Positions 48,265-56,899 of a stretch of DNA of 56,967 nt are shown piece after piece. The notes under the pieces were generated by a model, which was not told the origin of the DNA, made no database searches, and worked only from the letters and a program-made list of their open reading frames with translations. Source of the stretch: an uncultured Clostridia bacterium (lineage in GTDB: Bacteria; Bacillota; Clostridia; Christensenellales; Borkfalkiaceae); contig CANQXA010000009.1 in assembly GCA_947627765.1 (NCBI GenBank), forward strand, positions 1 to 56,967. The letters run 5' to 3'. Position numbers and translations under genes: made by a program. Position 1 is the stretch's first letter. Every line of letters starts with the position of its first letter.

Positions 48265-50247
48265 TTACTCCAATTCGAACGCGCCCGTATAGAGCTGATA
48301 ATATTTGCCCTTCAAGTCGATGAGCTGGTCGTGCGTGCCGCGCTCGATGATCCTGCCGTGCTCCAAGACCATGATGACGTTGGAGTTCTTGACCGTGGAG
48401 AGGCGGTGGGCGATGACGAACACCGTCCTGCCCTCCATCAGTTTATCCATGCCCCGCTGAACGATCGCCTCCGTGCGGGTATCGATGGAGGAAGTCGCCT
48501 CGTCGAGGATCATGACGGGCGGGTCGGCGACGGCGGCGCGGGCGATCGAGAGGAGCTGGCGCTGTCCCTGCGAGAGGTTGGAGCCGTTCTGGTGCAACAT
48601 CGTGCCGTAGCCGTCGGGAAGACGGGTGATGAAGTCGTCTGCGCCCGCGAGTTTTGCCGCGGCGATGCACTCTTCGTCGGTCGCGTCCAGCCTGCCGTAG
48701 CGGATGTTGTCCATGACCGTCCCCGTAAAGAGGTTGGTATCCTGCAAGACCATGCCGATCGCCCGCCTCAGCTCGCCCTTCTTGATCTTGGTGACGTTGA
48801 TCCCGTCGTAGCGGATCTTGCCGTCCTGAATGTCGTAGAAGCGGGTGAGAAGGTTGGTGATCGTCGTCTTGCCCGCGCCCGTGGCGCCCACAAAGGCGAC
48901 CTTCTGCCCGGGCTTGGCGTAGAGGCTGATGTCGTGCAAGACGATCTTCTCGGGATCGTAGCCGAAATCCACGTCGTACATCCGAATGTCGCCGCACAGT
49001 TTCTCGTAGGTGACGATGCCCGTCTCCTTGTGGGGATGTTTCCACGCCCATACGCCCGTGCGTTCCTTGCTCTCTTCGATGCTCCCGTCCTCGTGTTCGA
49101 TGGCGTTGACGAGGGTGACATACCCCTCGTCCGCTTCGGGCTTCTCGTCGATGAGGGCGAAGACGCGCGCCGCGCCCGCAAGGGACATGATGACGGGGTT
49201 GACCTGGTTGGAGACCTGATTGATGTTGTTGGAGAACTGCCGCGTCATCTGCAAGAAGGCGACGACGTTGGCGACGGTGAAGAAGCCGATCTCCGCGCGG
49301 TCGAAGAGGTTGATAAAGCCGAAGTTGTGTACGTTGGAGCGGATGAAGAGCGCGCCCACGAGCGCGACGATGACGTAGAGGATATGCCCGATGTTGCCGA
49401 GGATGGGCATGAGCATATTGGCATAGGCGTTCGCCTTGGTGGACTGCTCGCAGAGATGGTCGTTGACCTTATCGAAGTCGTGCTTGGCGGCCTCTTCGTG
49501 GCAGAACACTTTGACGACCTTCTGCCCGTTCATCATCTCTTCGATGAAGCCCTCGGTGCGTGCGACCGCGCGCTGGACTTCGAGGAAGTATTTCCCCGCG
49601 CCGCCGCCCACGACCTTCGTCACAAAGAGAATGAGGAGGATACAGCCGAGCACGATGAGGGTGAGCCAAACGCTGTAATAGATCATGATGAAGAACAGCG
49701 TAAGTACCATGATCCCGCTCGTGAGGAGCTGGGGCAGGGACTGCGAGATGAGTTGGCGCATGGTGTCGATATCGTTGGTGTAATAACTCATGATATCGCC
49801 GTGGTGGTGGGTATCGAAGTAACGGATGGGCAGATCCTGCATTCCGTTGAACATATAGCCGCGCATCTTTTTGAGATACCCTTGCGTGATGATCGCCATG
49901 AGCTGTTTATCCACGGCTCCCGCGGCAAGGGAGAACACATAGAGCCCGATGAGCGTGAGCATAAACCGCGTGATCTCCCCGCCGTACACCGACCATGCGT
50001 TGATGGAGGGATCGGCTTTCCATGCCGTGATCGCCCTGTCGATGACGGTGAAGATACGCTCCATGAAGATGGACGGAAGCGCCGAGATGATGGCGTTGAC
50101 GATGATGAGGATGAGCGTGACCGTCATCATCTTGGGATAGAATTTGAAAACCGACTTGATGATCCGCTTGAAGGTCCCCCTGGGGGCGCGGACGGCGGGG
50201 CCGCGCGCTCCTTTTGCGCCGCGGGCGGGCATTTTCATGTTAGGCAT
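48265..50247 (-). CDS. ABC exporter half-transporter with consensus ATP site residues
   Basis: 660 residues from ATG 50247; a GTG nine bases upstream is too close to the AAGGGG ribosome site. A basic N-terminal tail, six membrane helices (about residues 35-345) and one ATPase domain with Walker A GATGAGKTT, signature LSQGQRQL, Walker B VMILDEATSS (catalytic Glu present) and switch His in IAHRLS. An insertion of about 50 residues lies between membrane and ATPase domains ('EHEDGSIEESKERTGVWAWKHPHKETG'). It pairs with the next gene upstream as a heterodimer like BmrCD or TM287/288, exporting drugs or lipids. Its start overlaps the partner's stop by eight bases. Confidence 0.9.
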   Translation of the reverse strand: MPNMKMPARGAKGARGPAVRAPRGTFKRIIKSVFKFYPKMMTVTLILIIVNAIISALPSIFMERIFTVIDRAITAWKADPSINAWSVYGGEITRFMLTLIGLYVFSLAAGAVDKQLMAIITQGYLKKMRGYMFNGMQDLPIRYFDTHHHGDIMSYYTNDIDTMRQLISQSLPQLLTSGIMVLTLFFIMIYYSVWLTLIVLGCILLILFVTKVVGGGAGKYFLEVQRAVARTEGFIEEMMNGQKVVKVFCHEEAAKHDFDKVNDHLCEQSTKANAYANMLMPILGNIGHILYVIVALVGALFIRSNVHNFGFINLFDRAEIGFFTVANVVAFLQMTRQFSNNINQVSNQVNPVIMSLAGAARVFALIDEKPEADEGYVTLVNAIEHEDGSIEESKERTGVWAWKHPHKETGIVTYEKLCGDIRMYDVDFGYDPEKIVLHDISLYAKPGQKVAFVGATGAGKTTITNLLTRFYDIQDGKIRYDGINVTKIKKGELRRAIGMVLQDTNLFTGTVMDNIRYGRLDATDEECIAAAKLAGADDFITRLPDGYGTMLHQNGSNLSQGQRQLLSIARAAVADPPVMILDEATSSIDTRTEAIVQRGMDKLMEGRTVFVIAHRLSTVKNSNVIMVLEHGRIIERGTHDQLIDLKGKYYQLYTGAFELE

Positions 50248-52069
50248 TGTTTTCACCCCCTTCGCCGAGCTCGCCCATTTCGGAGAGCGAGGAGACGGCC
50301 TTGCCGCCCTTGTTCTGGGTGCGGTAGACCTCGGTATAGATGGGATCGACGTCCAAAAGCTCCTCGTGCGTGCCCACGGCCTCGATCCTGCCGCCGTCCA
50401 TGATGACGATGCGGTCGGCGTCCTCCACGGAGGAGGTGCGCTGGGCGATGATGATCTTGGTCGTCGCGGGGATGTATTCGCGGAACGCCTTCCTGATCAG
50501 CGCGTCCGTATGGGTATCGACGGCGGAAGTGCTGTCGTCGAGAATGAGGATCTTGGGCTTTTTGAGGAGGGCACGGGCAATGCAGAGCCGCTGTTTCTGC
50601 CCGCCCGAGACGTTGGTCCCCCCCTGCTCGATGTGGGTATCGTAGCCGTCGGGAAAGGTCCGTATGAACTCGTCCGCCTGCGCAAGTTTGCACGCCGCTT
50701 CGAGCTCCTCGTCCGTCGCGTCGGGATCCCCCCACCGAAGATTCTCTTTAATACTCCCCGAAAAGAGGACGTTCTTTTGCAGTACGACGGCGACCTGATT
50801 GCGGAGCGCCGTGATGTCGTATTCGCGGACGTCCCTTCCCCCCACTTTCACCGAACCGCCCGTGACGTCATAGAGGCGGGAGATGAGGTTGACGAGGGAG
50901 GTCTTGGAGGAACCCGTGCCGCCGATGATGCCGATCGTCTCGCCCGACTTGATGTGGAGATCGATGTCTTCGAGGACGTTCTTCTCGGCGGCCGCGGAAT
51001 ACTTGAAGGAGACGTTGTCGAAGTCGATGGAGCCGTCCGCGACCTCGAAGACGGGGTTTTCGGGATCGTGCAGGGTGGACTGTTCCCCGAGCACCTCGCA
51101 GATCCGCCTTGCGCTCTCGATGGACATGGCGACCATGGCGAAGATCATCGAGAACATCATGAGGGACATCAGGATCTGCATCCCATAGACGATGAGCTGG
51201 GAGATGACGCCCACGGTGAGCGCGGACCCGCTCTCGGCGAGAATGCGTTGAAGGTTGGAACTTCTCAGAATGAGATAGGGGCCCAAAAAGAGCACCGTGG
51301 AGAGCACGCCGTAGAAGAAGAACTGCATCGCGGGGTTGTTCCACGCGAGGATGCGCTCCGCCTTGGTGAAGTCCATCTGCACGTCGGTGGCGGCGCGGTC
51401 GAACTTCTGCTTTTCGTAGTCCTCGCGCACATACGACTTCACGACGCGGATCCCCTTCACGTTCTCTTGGATGGACTCGTTGAGGTTATCGTACTTCTTA
51501 AAGACGCGGTGGAAGAGCGGCATACTCTTCCACATGATGAAGAAGAGGATCGCCGCGAGCGGGGGAATGACGGCGAGGAAGATCCACGCGAGGTTGCCGC
51601 CCATGACGAACGCCATCACGAGCGAGAATACCATCATCATCGGGCTTCGGATGGCGGTGCGGATGATCATCATGTAAGACATCTGGACGTTGTTTACGTC
51701 CGTCGTCATACGGGTGACGAGGGAAGAGGTCGAGAACTTGTCGATGTTCTCGAAGGAAAACTCCTGTACCTTGTAGTAGAGGTCCTTGCGGAGATTTTTC
51801 GCAAATCCCGAAGACGCCTTGGCGCAGAACGCCCCCGCCAAAGCGCCGCAGACGAGGGACAGGATCGCCATACCGATGAGCAGCCCGCCGTAAAGAAGAA
51901 TGACGTTGATGTCGATCAGCGCGGGGGTCTCCACGTCGATGGCATTGACGAGCTTGGCGATGATGAAGGGGATCAGGCACTCGAGCACCACTTCGCCCGA
52001 GACGAAAATGGGCGAGAGTATGGAGGAGAGCTTGTATTCCCGGATGCATTTTGCAAGTGTTTTAAGCAA
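50240..52069 (-). CDS. ABC exporter half-transporter with degenerate ATP site
   Basis: 609 residues, start TTG at 52069 behind AGGAGGT. Six membrane helices then an ATPase with Walker A GGTGSSKTS, signature VSGGQKQR and Walker B ILILDDSTSAVD, where Asp replaces the catalytic Glu. That is the hallmark of the non-hydrolysing site in heterodimeric exporters; the partner gene downstream has the canonical Glu. The promoter is at 52160-52187. Confidence 0.9.
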   Translation of the reverse strand: MLKTLAKCIREYKLSSILSPIFVSGEVVLECLIPFIIAKLVNAIDVETPALIDINVILLYGGLLIGMAILSLVCGALAGAFCAKASSGFAKNLRKDLYYKVQEFSFENIDKFSTSSLVTRMTTDVNNVQMSYMMIIRTAIRSPMMMVFSLVMAFVMGGNLAWIFLAVIPPLAAILFFIMWKSMPLFHRVFKKYDNLNESIQENVKGIRVVKSYVREDYEKQKFDRAATDVQMDFTKAERILAWNNPAMQFFFYGVLSTVLFLGPYLILRSSNLQRILAESGSALTVGVISQLIVYGMQILMSLMMFSMIFAMVAMSIESARRICEVLGEQSTLHDPENPVFEVADGSIDFDNVSFKYSAAAEKNVLEDIDLHIKSGETIGIIGGTGSSKTSLVNLISRLYDVTGGSVKVGGRDVREYDITALRNQVAVVLQKNVLFSGSIKENLRWGDPDATDEELEAACKLAQADEFIRTFPDGYDTHIEQGGTNVSGGQKQRLCIARALLKKPKILILDDSTSAVDTHTDALIRKAFREYIPATTKIIIAQRTSSVEDADRIVIMDGGRIEAVGTHEELLDVDPIYTEVYRTQNKGGKAVSSLSEMGELGEGGENNA

Positions 52070-52159
52070 AAAACTACCTCCTGCTATGCCGAAAATGGAT
52101 TACTCAAAAAAGGCGCAAATTTCTCAATGAAACTTACGCGTTGTTTCGATTATCCTTAT

Positions 52160-52187
52160 ATTATAGCCTTCCGAAAAAAATTGTCAA
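52160..52187 (-). promoter_or_regulatory. Promoter of the ABC exporter operon
   Basis: Minus strand TTGACA (52182-52187), 16 bases, TATAAT (52160-52165), about 90 bases before the TTG start. The rest of the 167-base gap to sigF is AT-rich and shows no terminator that I can recognise. Confidence 0.75.
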
Positions 52188-52236
52188 GAAATCAACGATG
52201 AAATTTGTATTTTCACCAAAATAACAAAATTCTGTT

Positions 52237-52962
52237 CTAACCTTCCAAAGATTTCCTCAGTTCGGCGATCAGTTTGCTCTCGAGGCGGGAGATCTGCACC
52301 TGCGAAACGCCGATCGCCTTGGCGACTTCGCTCTGCGTCATATCGCGGAAATACCGCAAAACGACGATCTTCTTTTCGCGCTCGGGCAGTTGTTCGATGG
52401 CGGCTTTTAGCACCATGCGGTCCAAGAGCTCCTCGGGGCTGTCCTTCGCGGGCAGTTTTTCCGCCAGCGTGACCGACTTTTCGTCCTTGTAATCGGTCTG
52501 TTCGTAGATGGAAACGGGCATTCTGCTCGACGAGAGCGTGAGGACGACGTCGCCCTCCTCCATCGAAAACGCCTTGGCGAGCTCGGCGGGCGTGGGTTGC
52601 TCGCCGTGGTCGGCGGTATACTGCTCGATGTAGCGGTTCATCTCCCGCGCCGTCCGCTTCATCGCGCGCGAGACCTTCACGCTTCCGTCGTCCCGCAAAA
52701 AGCGCTTGATCTCCCCCGCGATCATGGGGACCGCGTACGTCGAAAAACGAACGCCGAAGCGCTCGTCGAACCCCGCGATCGCCTTCAAAAATCCGAGGGA
52801 CGCGAGCTGGAAAAGGTCGTCGTACTCCACCCCCTTGCCGAGATACCGCCTCAGTACGCTCTTCAAGAGCGAGGCGTTGTGGGTGAGGAGGAGCTCCTTC
52901 GCCCCGCCATCTCCCCGTTTTGCAAGACGGATGAGCCTCAGCGTCTCAGCCTCTTCAAGCAT
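52237..52962 (-). CDS. sigF: Forespore sigma factor SigF
   Basis: 241 residues with sigma-70 regions 2 ('YDDLFQLASLGFLKAIAGFDERFGVRFSTYAVPMIAGEIKRFLRDDG'), 3 ('RYIEQYTADHGEQPTPAELAKAF') and 4 ('LPEREKKIVVLRYFRDMTQSEVAKAIGVSQVQISRLESK'). Its place after spoIIAA and spoIIAB identifies it as SigF rather than SigG. It directs the first forespore-specific transcription and is held inactive by SpoIIAB. Start overlaps the spoIIAB stop by eight bases. Confidence 0.93.
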   Translation of the reverse strand: MLEEAETLRLIRLAKRGDGGAKELLLTHNASLLKSVLRRYLGKGVEYDDLFQLASLGFLKAIAGFDERFGVRFSTYAVPMIAGEIKRFLRDDGSVKVSRAMKRTAREMNRYIEQYTADHGEQPTPAELAKAFSMEEGDVVLTLSSSRMPVSIYEQTDYKDEKSVTLAEKLPAKDSPEELLDRMVLKAAIEQLPEREKKIVVLRYFRDMTQSEVAKAIGVSQVQISRLESKLIAELRKSLEG

Positions 52963-53389
52963 CGGCTTCCGGCCTCCGGCCGATGCGCTTCTTCATCCTG
53001 ACCGTCGTCCCCTTCCCGACCTCCGATTCCACGGAAAACTCCGTCATAAAGGTCTGCATGATGGTAAACCCCATGCCCGACCGCTCCTCCCCGGGAAGCG
53101 TCGTAAAGAAGGGTTGCAACGCCTCTTCGATGTTTTCGATGCCCCGCCCCTCGTCGGAGATCTCCACTTCGAGGCAGTCGCCGTCGGTACGGCAGACCAA
53201 AAACACCCAACCCATGTCCGAACTGTAACCGTGCACAATGCTATTTGTGACCGCCTCCGAGACCGCCGTTTTGACGTCGGAAAGTTCGGAGAGGGAGGGA
53301 TTGAGCGGAAGCATAAACGCCGCGACCGCGTTGCGCGCAAAGACCTCGTTCTCCGACCGTGCGGGAAATTTCAGATAAATTTCGTTCAT
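52955..53389 (-). CDS. spoIIAB: Anti-sigma F factor SpoIIAB
   Basis: 144 residues, GHKL kinase fold: 'LSDVKTAVSEAVTNSIVHGYS' (N-box), 'ISDEGRGIENIEEAL' (G1) and 'GEERSGMGFTIMQTFMTEFSVES' (G2). It binds SigF, and phosphorylates SpoIIAA. Ribosome site TAGGAGATC; 9 bases separate it from the spoIIAA stop. Confidence 0.93.
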   Translation of the reverse strand: MNEIYLKFPARSENEVFARNAVAAFMLPLNPSLSELSDVKTAVSEAVTNSIVHGYSSDMGWVFLVCRTDGDCLEVEISDEGRGIENIEEALQPFFTTLPGEERSGMGFTIMQTFMTEFSVESEVGKGTTVRMKKRIGRRPEADA

Positions 53390-53398
53390 CGTGATCTC

Positions 53399-53707
53399 CT
53401 ATAATTTGGGCATCAACGTATAGATCCCGCTGAGAGCGAGCACTTTGTCCGCACTGCTCTCGGGACTCTCGAGATACATGGTCATCCCGTACTTTTTGAG
53501 CCGTTTGTACCGCCCGATCAGGAAGCCGATCCCCGTCGAATCCATAAATTTGAGCCCTGCGAGATTGAACACGGCGCGCGAAAGCCCGGCGTTTTCGTCG
53601 ATGAGACGGTCGGCCTCGCTGCGGACCTGCGAGACGGAATGTTCGTCAAGCTCACCCGAAAGATAGAGGTAGAGACTGTCTCCCCTCTGCCCTGCCCGTA
53701 GCTGCAT
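53399..53707 (-). CDS. spoIIAA: Anti-anti-sigma factor SpoIIAA
   Basis: 102 residues from ATG 53707 (MQLRAGQRGDSLYLYLSGEL), ribosome site GGGAGGGAG. STAS fold with the phosphorylated serine S57 in 'LKFMDSTGIGFLIGRY'. When dephosphorylated it displaces SigF from SpoIIAB. An upstream in-frame extension to 53788 is unlikely because it contains the promoter. First gene of the operon. Confidence 0.93.
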   Translation of the reverse strand: MQLRAGQRGDSLYLYLSGELDEHSVSQVRSEADRLIDENAGLSRAVFNLAGLKFMDSTGIGFLIGRYKRLKKYGMTMYLESPESSADKVLALSGIYTLMPKL

Positions 53708-53734
53708 AACTCCCTCCCGAATGATTTCCCGCCC

Positions 53735-53743
53735 ATTGTACCA
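53735..53743 (-). promoter_or_regulatory. Possible promoter of the spoIIA operon
   Basis: TGGTACAAT on the minus strand, an extended -10. In Bacillus this operon uses SigH and Spo0A; no clear SigH sequence is seen. A Spo0A-box-like CGTCGAA lies at 53793-53799, near the -35/-60 region. Confidence 0.4.
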
Positions 53744-53897
53744 TGCCGCGCTTCGGAAATCGAAGCGAAGTTTGACGGATCTTCGCAAAATACGTCGAAC
53801 GTTTCGGGTCTTGGGACCTTCTTTCGGGCGGGCGGATCCCCGCGGGAAGGGCGGGGCGGCGGCGAAAAAAATTTTTGGGAAAGACGTGGAAAATCAC

Positions 53898-53925
53898 TTG
53901 ACACTTTCCGAAAATTCCTTATAAT
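53898..53925 (+). promoter_or_regulatory. Promoter of the tRNA-Pro region
   Basis: TTGACA (53898-53903), 16 bases, TATAAT (53920-53925). It reads through the tRNA fragments into the intact tRNA. Confidence 0.8.
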
Positions 53926-53988
53926 TAGATGTGCTTTCTCAAAGAGCGTTCGGCGCCGTACGGTTTACGCCGTAGAACGGTGTGACAT

Positions 53989-54003
53989 TGAGGTGTAGCG
54001 CAG
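53989..54003 (+). pseudogene. tRNA-Pro fragment, first 15 bases
   Basis: TGAGGTGTAGCGCAG, identical to the first 15 bases of the intact tRNA at 54168, preceded as there by AT. Confidence 0.75.
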
Positions 54004-54011
54004 ACAAATAT

Positions 54012-54159
54012 TGAGGTGTAGCGCAGTTTGGTAGCTCCAAGGGTTCCCGCAAAAAGGCGTAGCATTTTTGTGGGAGGAGGAGACGCCGAGAGCATACGGA
54101 GCTTTCCGCAAGAAAAGCGTGAAAAGCGCTCGCGCGTCGACGAGGTTAGGGACCAAGAG
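54012..54159 (+). pseudogene. tRNA-Pro copy split by an insertion
   Basis: The first 24 bases (54012-54035) match the start of the tRNA up to the D arm; 54144-54159 (GGTTAGGGACCAAGAG) match the anticodon arm. Between them are 108 unrelated bases with a hairpin TCCCGCAAAAA / TTTTTGTGGGA. The 3' half is missing. Confidence 0.7.
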
Positions 54160-54167
54160 TAGAATAT

Positions 54168-54244
54168 TGAGGTGTAGCGCAGTTTGGTAGCGCGCTTGGT
54201 TAGGGACCAAGAGGTCGTGGGTTCAAGTCCCGTCACCTCAACCA
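54168..54244 (+). tRNA. tRNA-Pro (anticodon AGG)
   Basis: 77 bases with encoded CCA. Acceptor stem TGAGGTG / CACCTCA, D arm GCGC...GCGC, anticodon stem CTTGG / CCAAG with loop TTAGGGA, T arm GTGGG TTCAAGT CCCGT with two wobble pairs. The first anticodon base is A34, giving AGG; proline tRNAs of bacteria usually carry TGG or GGG. A terminator follows at 54247. Confidence 0.93.
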
Positions 54245-54246
54245 CG

Positions 54247-54288
54247 AAGAGCCTAAATTGAACACGCAAGTGTTTGATTTAGGTTCTT
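54247..54288 (+). terminator. Terminator after tRNA-Pro
   Basis: Nineteen-base-pair stem with two or three wobble or mismatched positions (AAGAGCCTAAAT...GAACAC with GTGTTT...ATTTAGGTTCTT), loop GCAA. Confidence 0.75.
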
Positions 54289-54369
54289 TCGTTATATATT
54301 TGAAGCGGCGTTCGTAAAAGCCCCCCCAAAAAAAATACTAAACATTAAAAAATACTCTTAGTCGTATAG

Positions 54370-54398
54370 TTGCGTTACGAATCTAGATGTGATATGAT
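54370..54398 (+). promoter_or_regulatory. Promoter of the DUF262 gene
   Basis: TTGCGT (54370-54375), 17 bases, TATGAT (54393-54398) with TGA before it. AT-rich, in the island. Confidence 0.6.
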
Positions 54399-54418
54399 AA
54401 GAACAAAAGAGATAGAAT

Positions 54419-55374
54419 ATGTCGAATAATTTGTTAGAACCTAATTATTGGTCGATTAAACAACTGTTTGGTTTTCAATATATTGTGCCCGTGTATCAAA
54501 GACCGTATTCGTGGCAAACCGATCAAGTGGAAAGCCTATATGATGATATTTTATTGGCATATACTGAATACAAACGGCAAACTGAAAACGCACAATATCT
54601 ATCAGGATTATATGTGGGGAATATAATTCTCCATTCGCGCTCTTTCGGGACATTTGATATTATTGACGGTCAACAAAGAATTACCACATTTGCTTTGATA
54701 ATTATGGCACTTTATGCAAGAAGTGTAGAGTTGTCGGCTACGAAAACCGAGCGTATTGTACAAAAGTTACAAGCGGCTTTATGGAAATTAGATGGCGCAG
54801 ATAATCCGCAATTAGAAAAAAGGGCAATCACACTTGGAAGCATTGATAAAGACATGATGATAAGGATTTTTGATAATGCTTCCTATTCACCTGAAAAATT
54901 ACGACAGTTTATTGTACAATATAATACGACAAGCGAAGCGGAGGCAAATCTAAAAGAAAACTTTTTAAAAGTTTATGATCGCATAGTGTCTTGTTTTGAC
55001 GCATTAGAAGAACTGTTGCTTTTTGCCAATTTCTTGCTTCAGAAGGTGTATCTAATTGCTATTATTTCAAATGGAAGCGGAGTAAAAGCATTTTCTATAT
55101 TTGAAGCGATCAATAGTAAAGGGAAGAAGCCCGAAGATATTGATTTAATAAAGACATATATTTTCTCGCGACTCAATGAATCCGACTATGCTTCATGTTT
55201 ATCGCAATGGGGCGAACTTATCATTAAACGGAAGATAATCTATACGATTATCTTAAAATCTACATTAAAGCATATGTTAAATTTTACAAGGACGATATCT
55301 CGTTCAGCAATTTCAAAGCACTGGATAAAGACTTAATTTGTTATTTTCATACAGCAAACGCAGGAGGAAGCATA
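54419..55374 (+). pseudogene. DUF262 (GmrSD-like) protein, frameshifted and truncated
   Basis: The N-terminal 270 residues are a DUF262 domain: 'YIVPVYQRPYSWQTDQVESLYDDI', then 'GTFDIIDGQQRITTFALI' with the DGQQR motif and 'FSIFEAINSKGKKPEDIDLIKTYIF'. DUF262 proteins include GmrSD-type restriction enzymes and other anti-phage proteins. At 55226-55228 one A is missing from AAAA; beyond it the correct protein continues in the next frame (TEDNLYDYLKIYIKAYVKFY). The gene is then cut by an IS3 fragment at about 55374. About 38% GC by eye, far below the rest of the window. Confidence 0.78.
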
Positions 55375-55629
55375 CAAAGTGTGTCCCGTAAGGGAAACTG
55401 CATGGACAACGGTGCAATGGAAAACTTTTTCGGACGGCTCAAAGTAGAGATGTTCTACGGTGAGAAGTTCGAGACAGCAGATGAATTCATCCGCTGTCTC
55501 GAGGAATACATCCACACTACAATAACGAGAGAATCTCTCTCAAAATAAAAGGAATGAGCCCGGTGCAATACCGGACTCATTCACAACTCATCTTATTAAA
55601 TTTTTGTCCAACTTTTGGGGTCCACTTCA
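55375..55629 (+). mobile_element. IS3-family transposase remnant and right end
   Basis: The first 140 bases encode the C-terminal part of an IS3 OrfB (SRKGNCMDNGAMENFFGRLK, then 'EMFYGEKFETADEFIRCLEEYIH'), with the catalytic Glu of DDE in 'AMENFFGRLK'. A one-base deletion at about 55513 breaks the frame before 'NERISLK.KGMSPVQYR'. The right inverted repeat TGTCCAACTTTTGGGGTCC ends at 55629. The left end is missing; a degenerate relative (GTGGACACCCAAGAAAGTC) lies at about 55648. Confidence 0.8.
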
Positions 55630-55744
55630 TTTCGAGTGAGCGTTTTTATGGAGAGTGGACACCCAAGAAAGTCTAACCATGGAGAATAATTAATTAAAAT
55701 TTATTGAAATTAAAAATTGTGAGAGATCTTTCCAATAGACTATT
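55630..55744. other. AT-rich spacer
   Basis: No gene seen. It has a degenerate IS-end-like sequence at about 55648 and an AT-rich tract next to the recombinase stop. Confidence 0.4.
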
Positions 55745-56898
55745 TTATAAATTAGATACATACGTCCAAAGAGGATCATCGCTTAAAGTGAGCTCATCCA
55801 GGAGCTTTTTTACCCTGTTACTTTCTTTACGGTTAGGAGAATAAATATAGCCCTCGTCCCCCTGATGTTTTGATAGAATATCTTCAGTAAGCAGTTTGTT
55901 TAGTATCTTATCTCTTAGTTTCTTGTCCTTTTCCGCTAATCCGCGAAGCAGGGCTTCTTCTTTTCTTCCATTCCCTTTTTTGATATTATTGACAACTTTT
56001 CGCAGGATCGTAATTAATATCTCCTGCGCCGGTTTTAAATTGGCGGCCCTAACTTTAGCATTTGTATTGATGCTCTGAAAAGTATCTATTTCATTATCCC
56101 GTATTCCATTGGGCAATCCAGAGCTGTTCGACACGCCGATTATTTTCTCGATAATACAATCCTTTATAATACATTCGTGGCCAAATTGACAATTTGTTAT
56201 ATCCAGCTCGGCAATAATTGAATTGGATTCGCCGATATACTTTCGATTCGTCAGAATACGGTAAAGAAAATTATAGCTGATTGGATATTTGCCGTGGGTG
56301 ATGCCTCTTTCGGAGAGCAGAGAAATGAGTTCTTTGGGCTTCTTGCCGTCGAGAAAGAGCGCATATATTTCCTTGACGAGCGGTGCGGTCGTTTCATCGA
56401 TTTGATAATGGTCGGTGTCATCCACATAATAGCCGAACGGCGGATGTACACCGTTGCTCTTTGCTTTTAAGGCGTTTTCGGTCATTCCGCGCTTGACTTT
56501 TTCCGAAAGTTCGGCTGAATAGTATTCAGCATAGCCTTCCAAGATCGCCTCAAGTAAGATGCCGTCTGCCCCTGCGAGATACTCTCTTTGATCGAGATCA
56601 CGCGCACGCCGTTCTTTTTAAGGATATTTTTGTAATACGCGCTGTCATAACGATTGCGGGCGAAACGATCCAACTTCCATACAAGGACGGTGTTGAACAT
56701 ATTCTTATAGCTGTCCTTGTTCATGTGCTGAAATTCGGGGCGGTGGTCTGTCTTTGCAGACTGCGCCCTGTCTATGTATTTCCCGATAACCTAAATTCCG
56801 TTGAATTGGGCATATTCCAAGCGCTCGCGGAGCTGACCCTCAATGCTCGCCTCGCTCTGTTTTTCCGATGAAAATCTCGCGTATATTACTGCTTTCAT
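55745..56898 (-). pseudogene. Serine recombinase, broken, fused to a STAND-type C-terminus
   Basis: Start ATG 56898 (MKAVIYARFSSEKQSEASIE) with AGAGGAG. The catalytic Ser is in 'YARFSS'; 'VLVWKLDRFARNRYDSAYYKNIL' is the resolvase core and 'AEYYSAELSEKVKRGM' starts the recombinase domain. Two defects: TAG at 56791-56793 (NGI*VIGKYIDRA) and a missing base in the C run 56569-56572. After 'LTNRKYIGE' (about 56227) the text changes from what recombinases have to 'IIGVSNSSGLPNGIRDNEIDTF', 'ITILRKVVNNIKKGNGRKEEALLRGL' and 'GDEGYIYSPNRKESNRVKKLLDEL', which I recall from C-termini of NACHT/STAND proteins. No zinc ribbon or coiled coil of a normal large recombinase is present. Confidence 0.75.
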
Positions 56899-56899
56899 G

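Noticed and set aside
53793-53799. Spo0A box before spoIIA
   Set aside because: CGTCGAA differs from TGTCGAA at one base and such heptamers are frequent by chance; not listed as a site of its own.
53925-54269. Open frame of 114 codons antisense to the tRNA region
   Set aside because: It translates the complement of tRNA-Pro and its fragments, a common artefact; no ribosome site.
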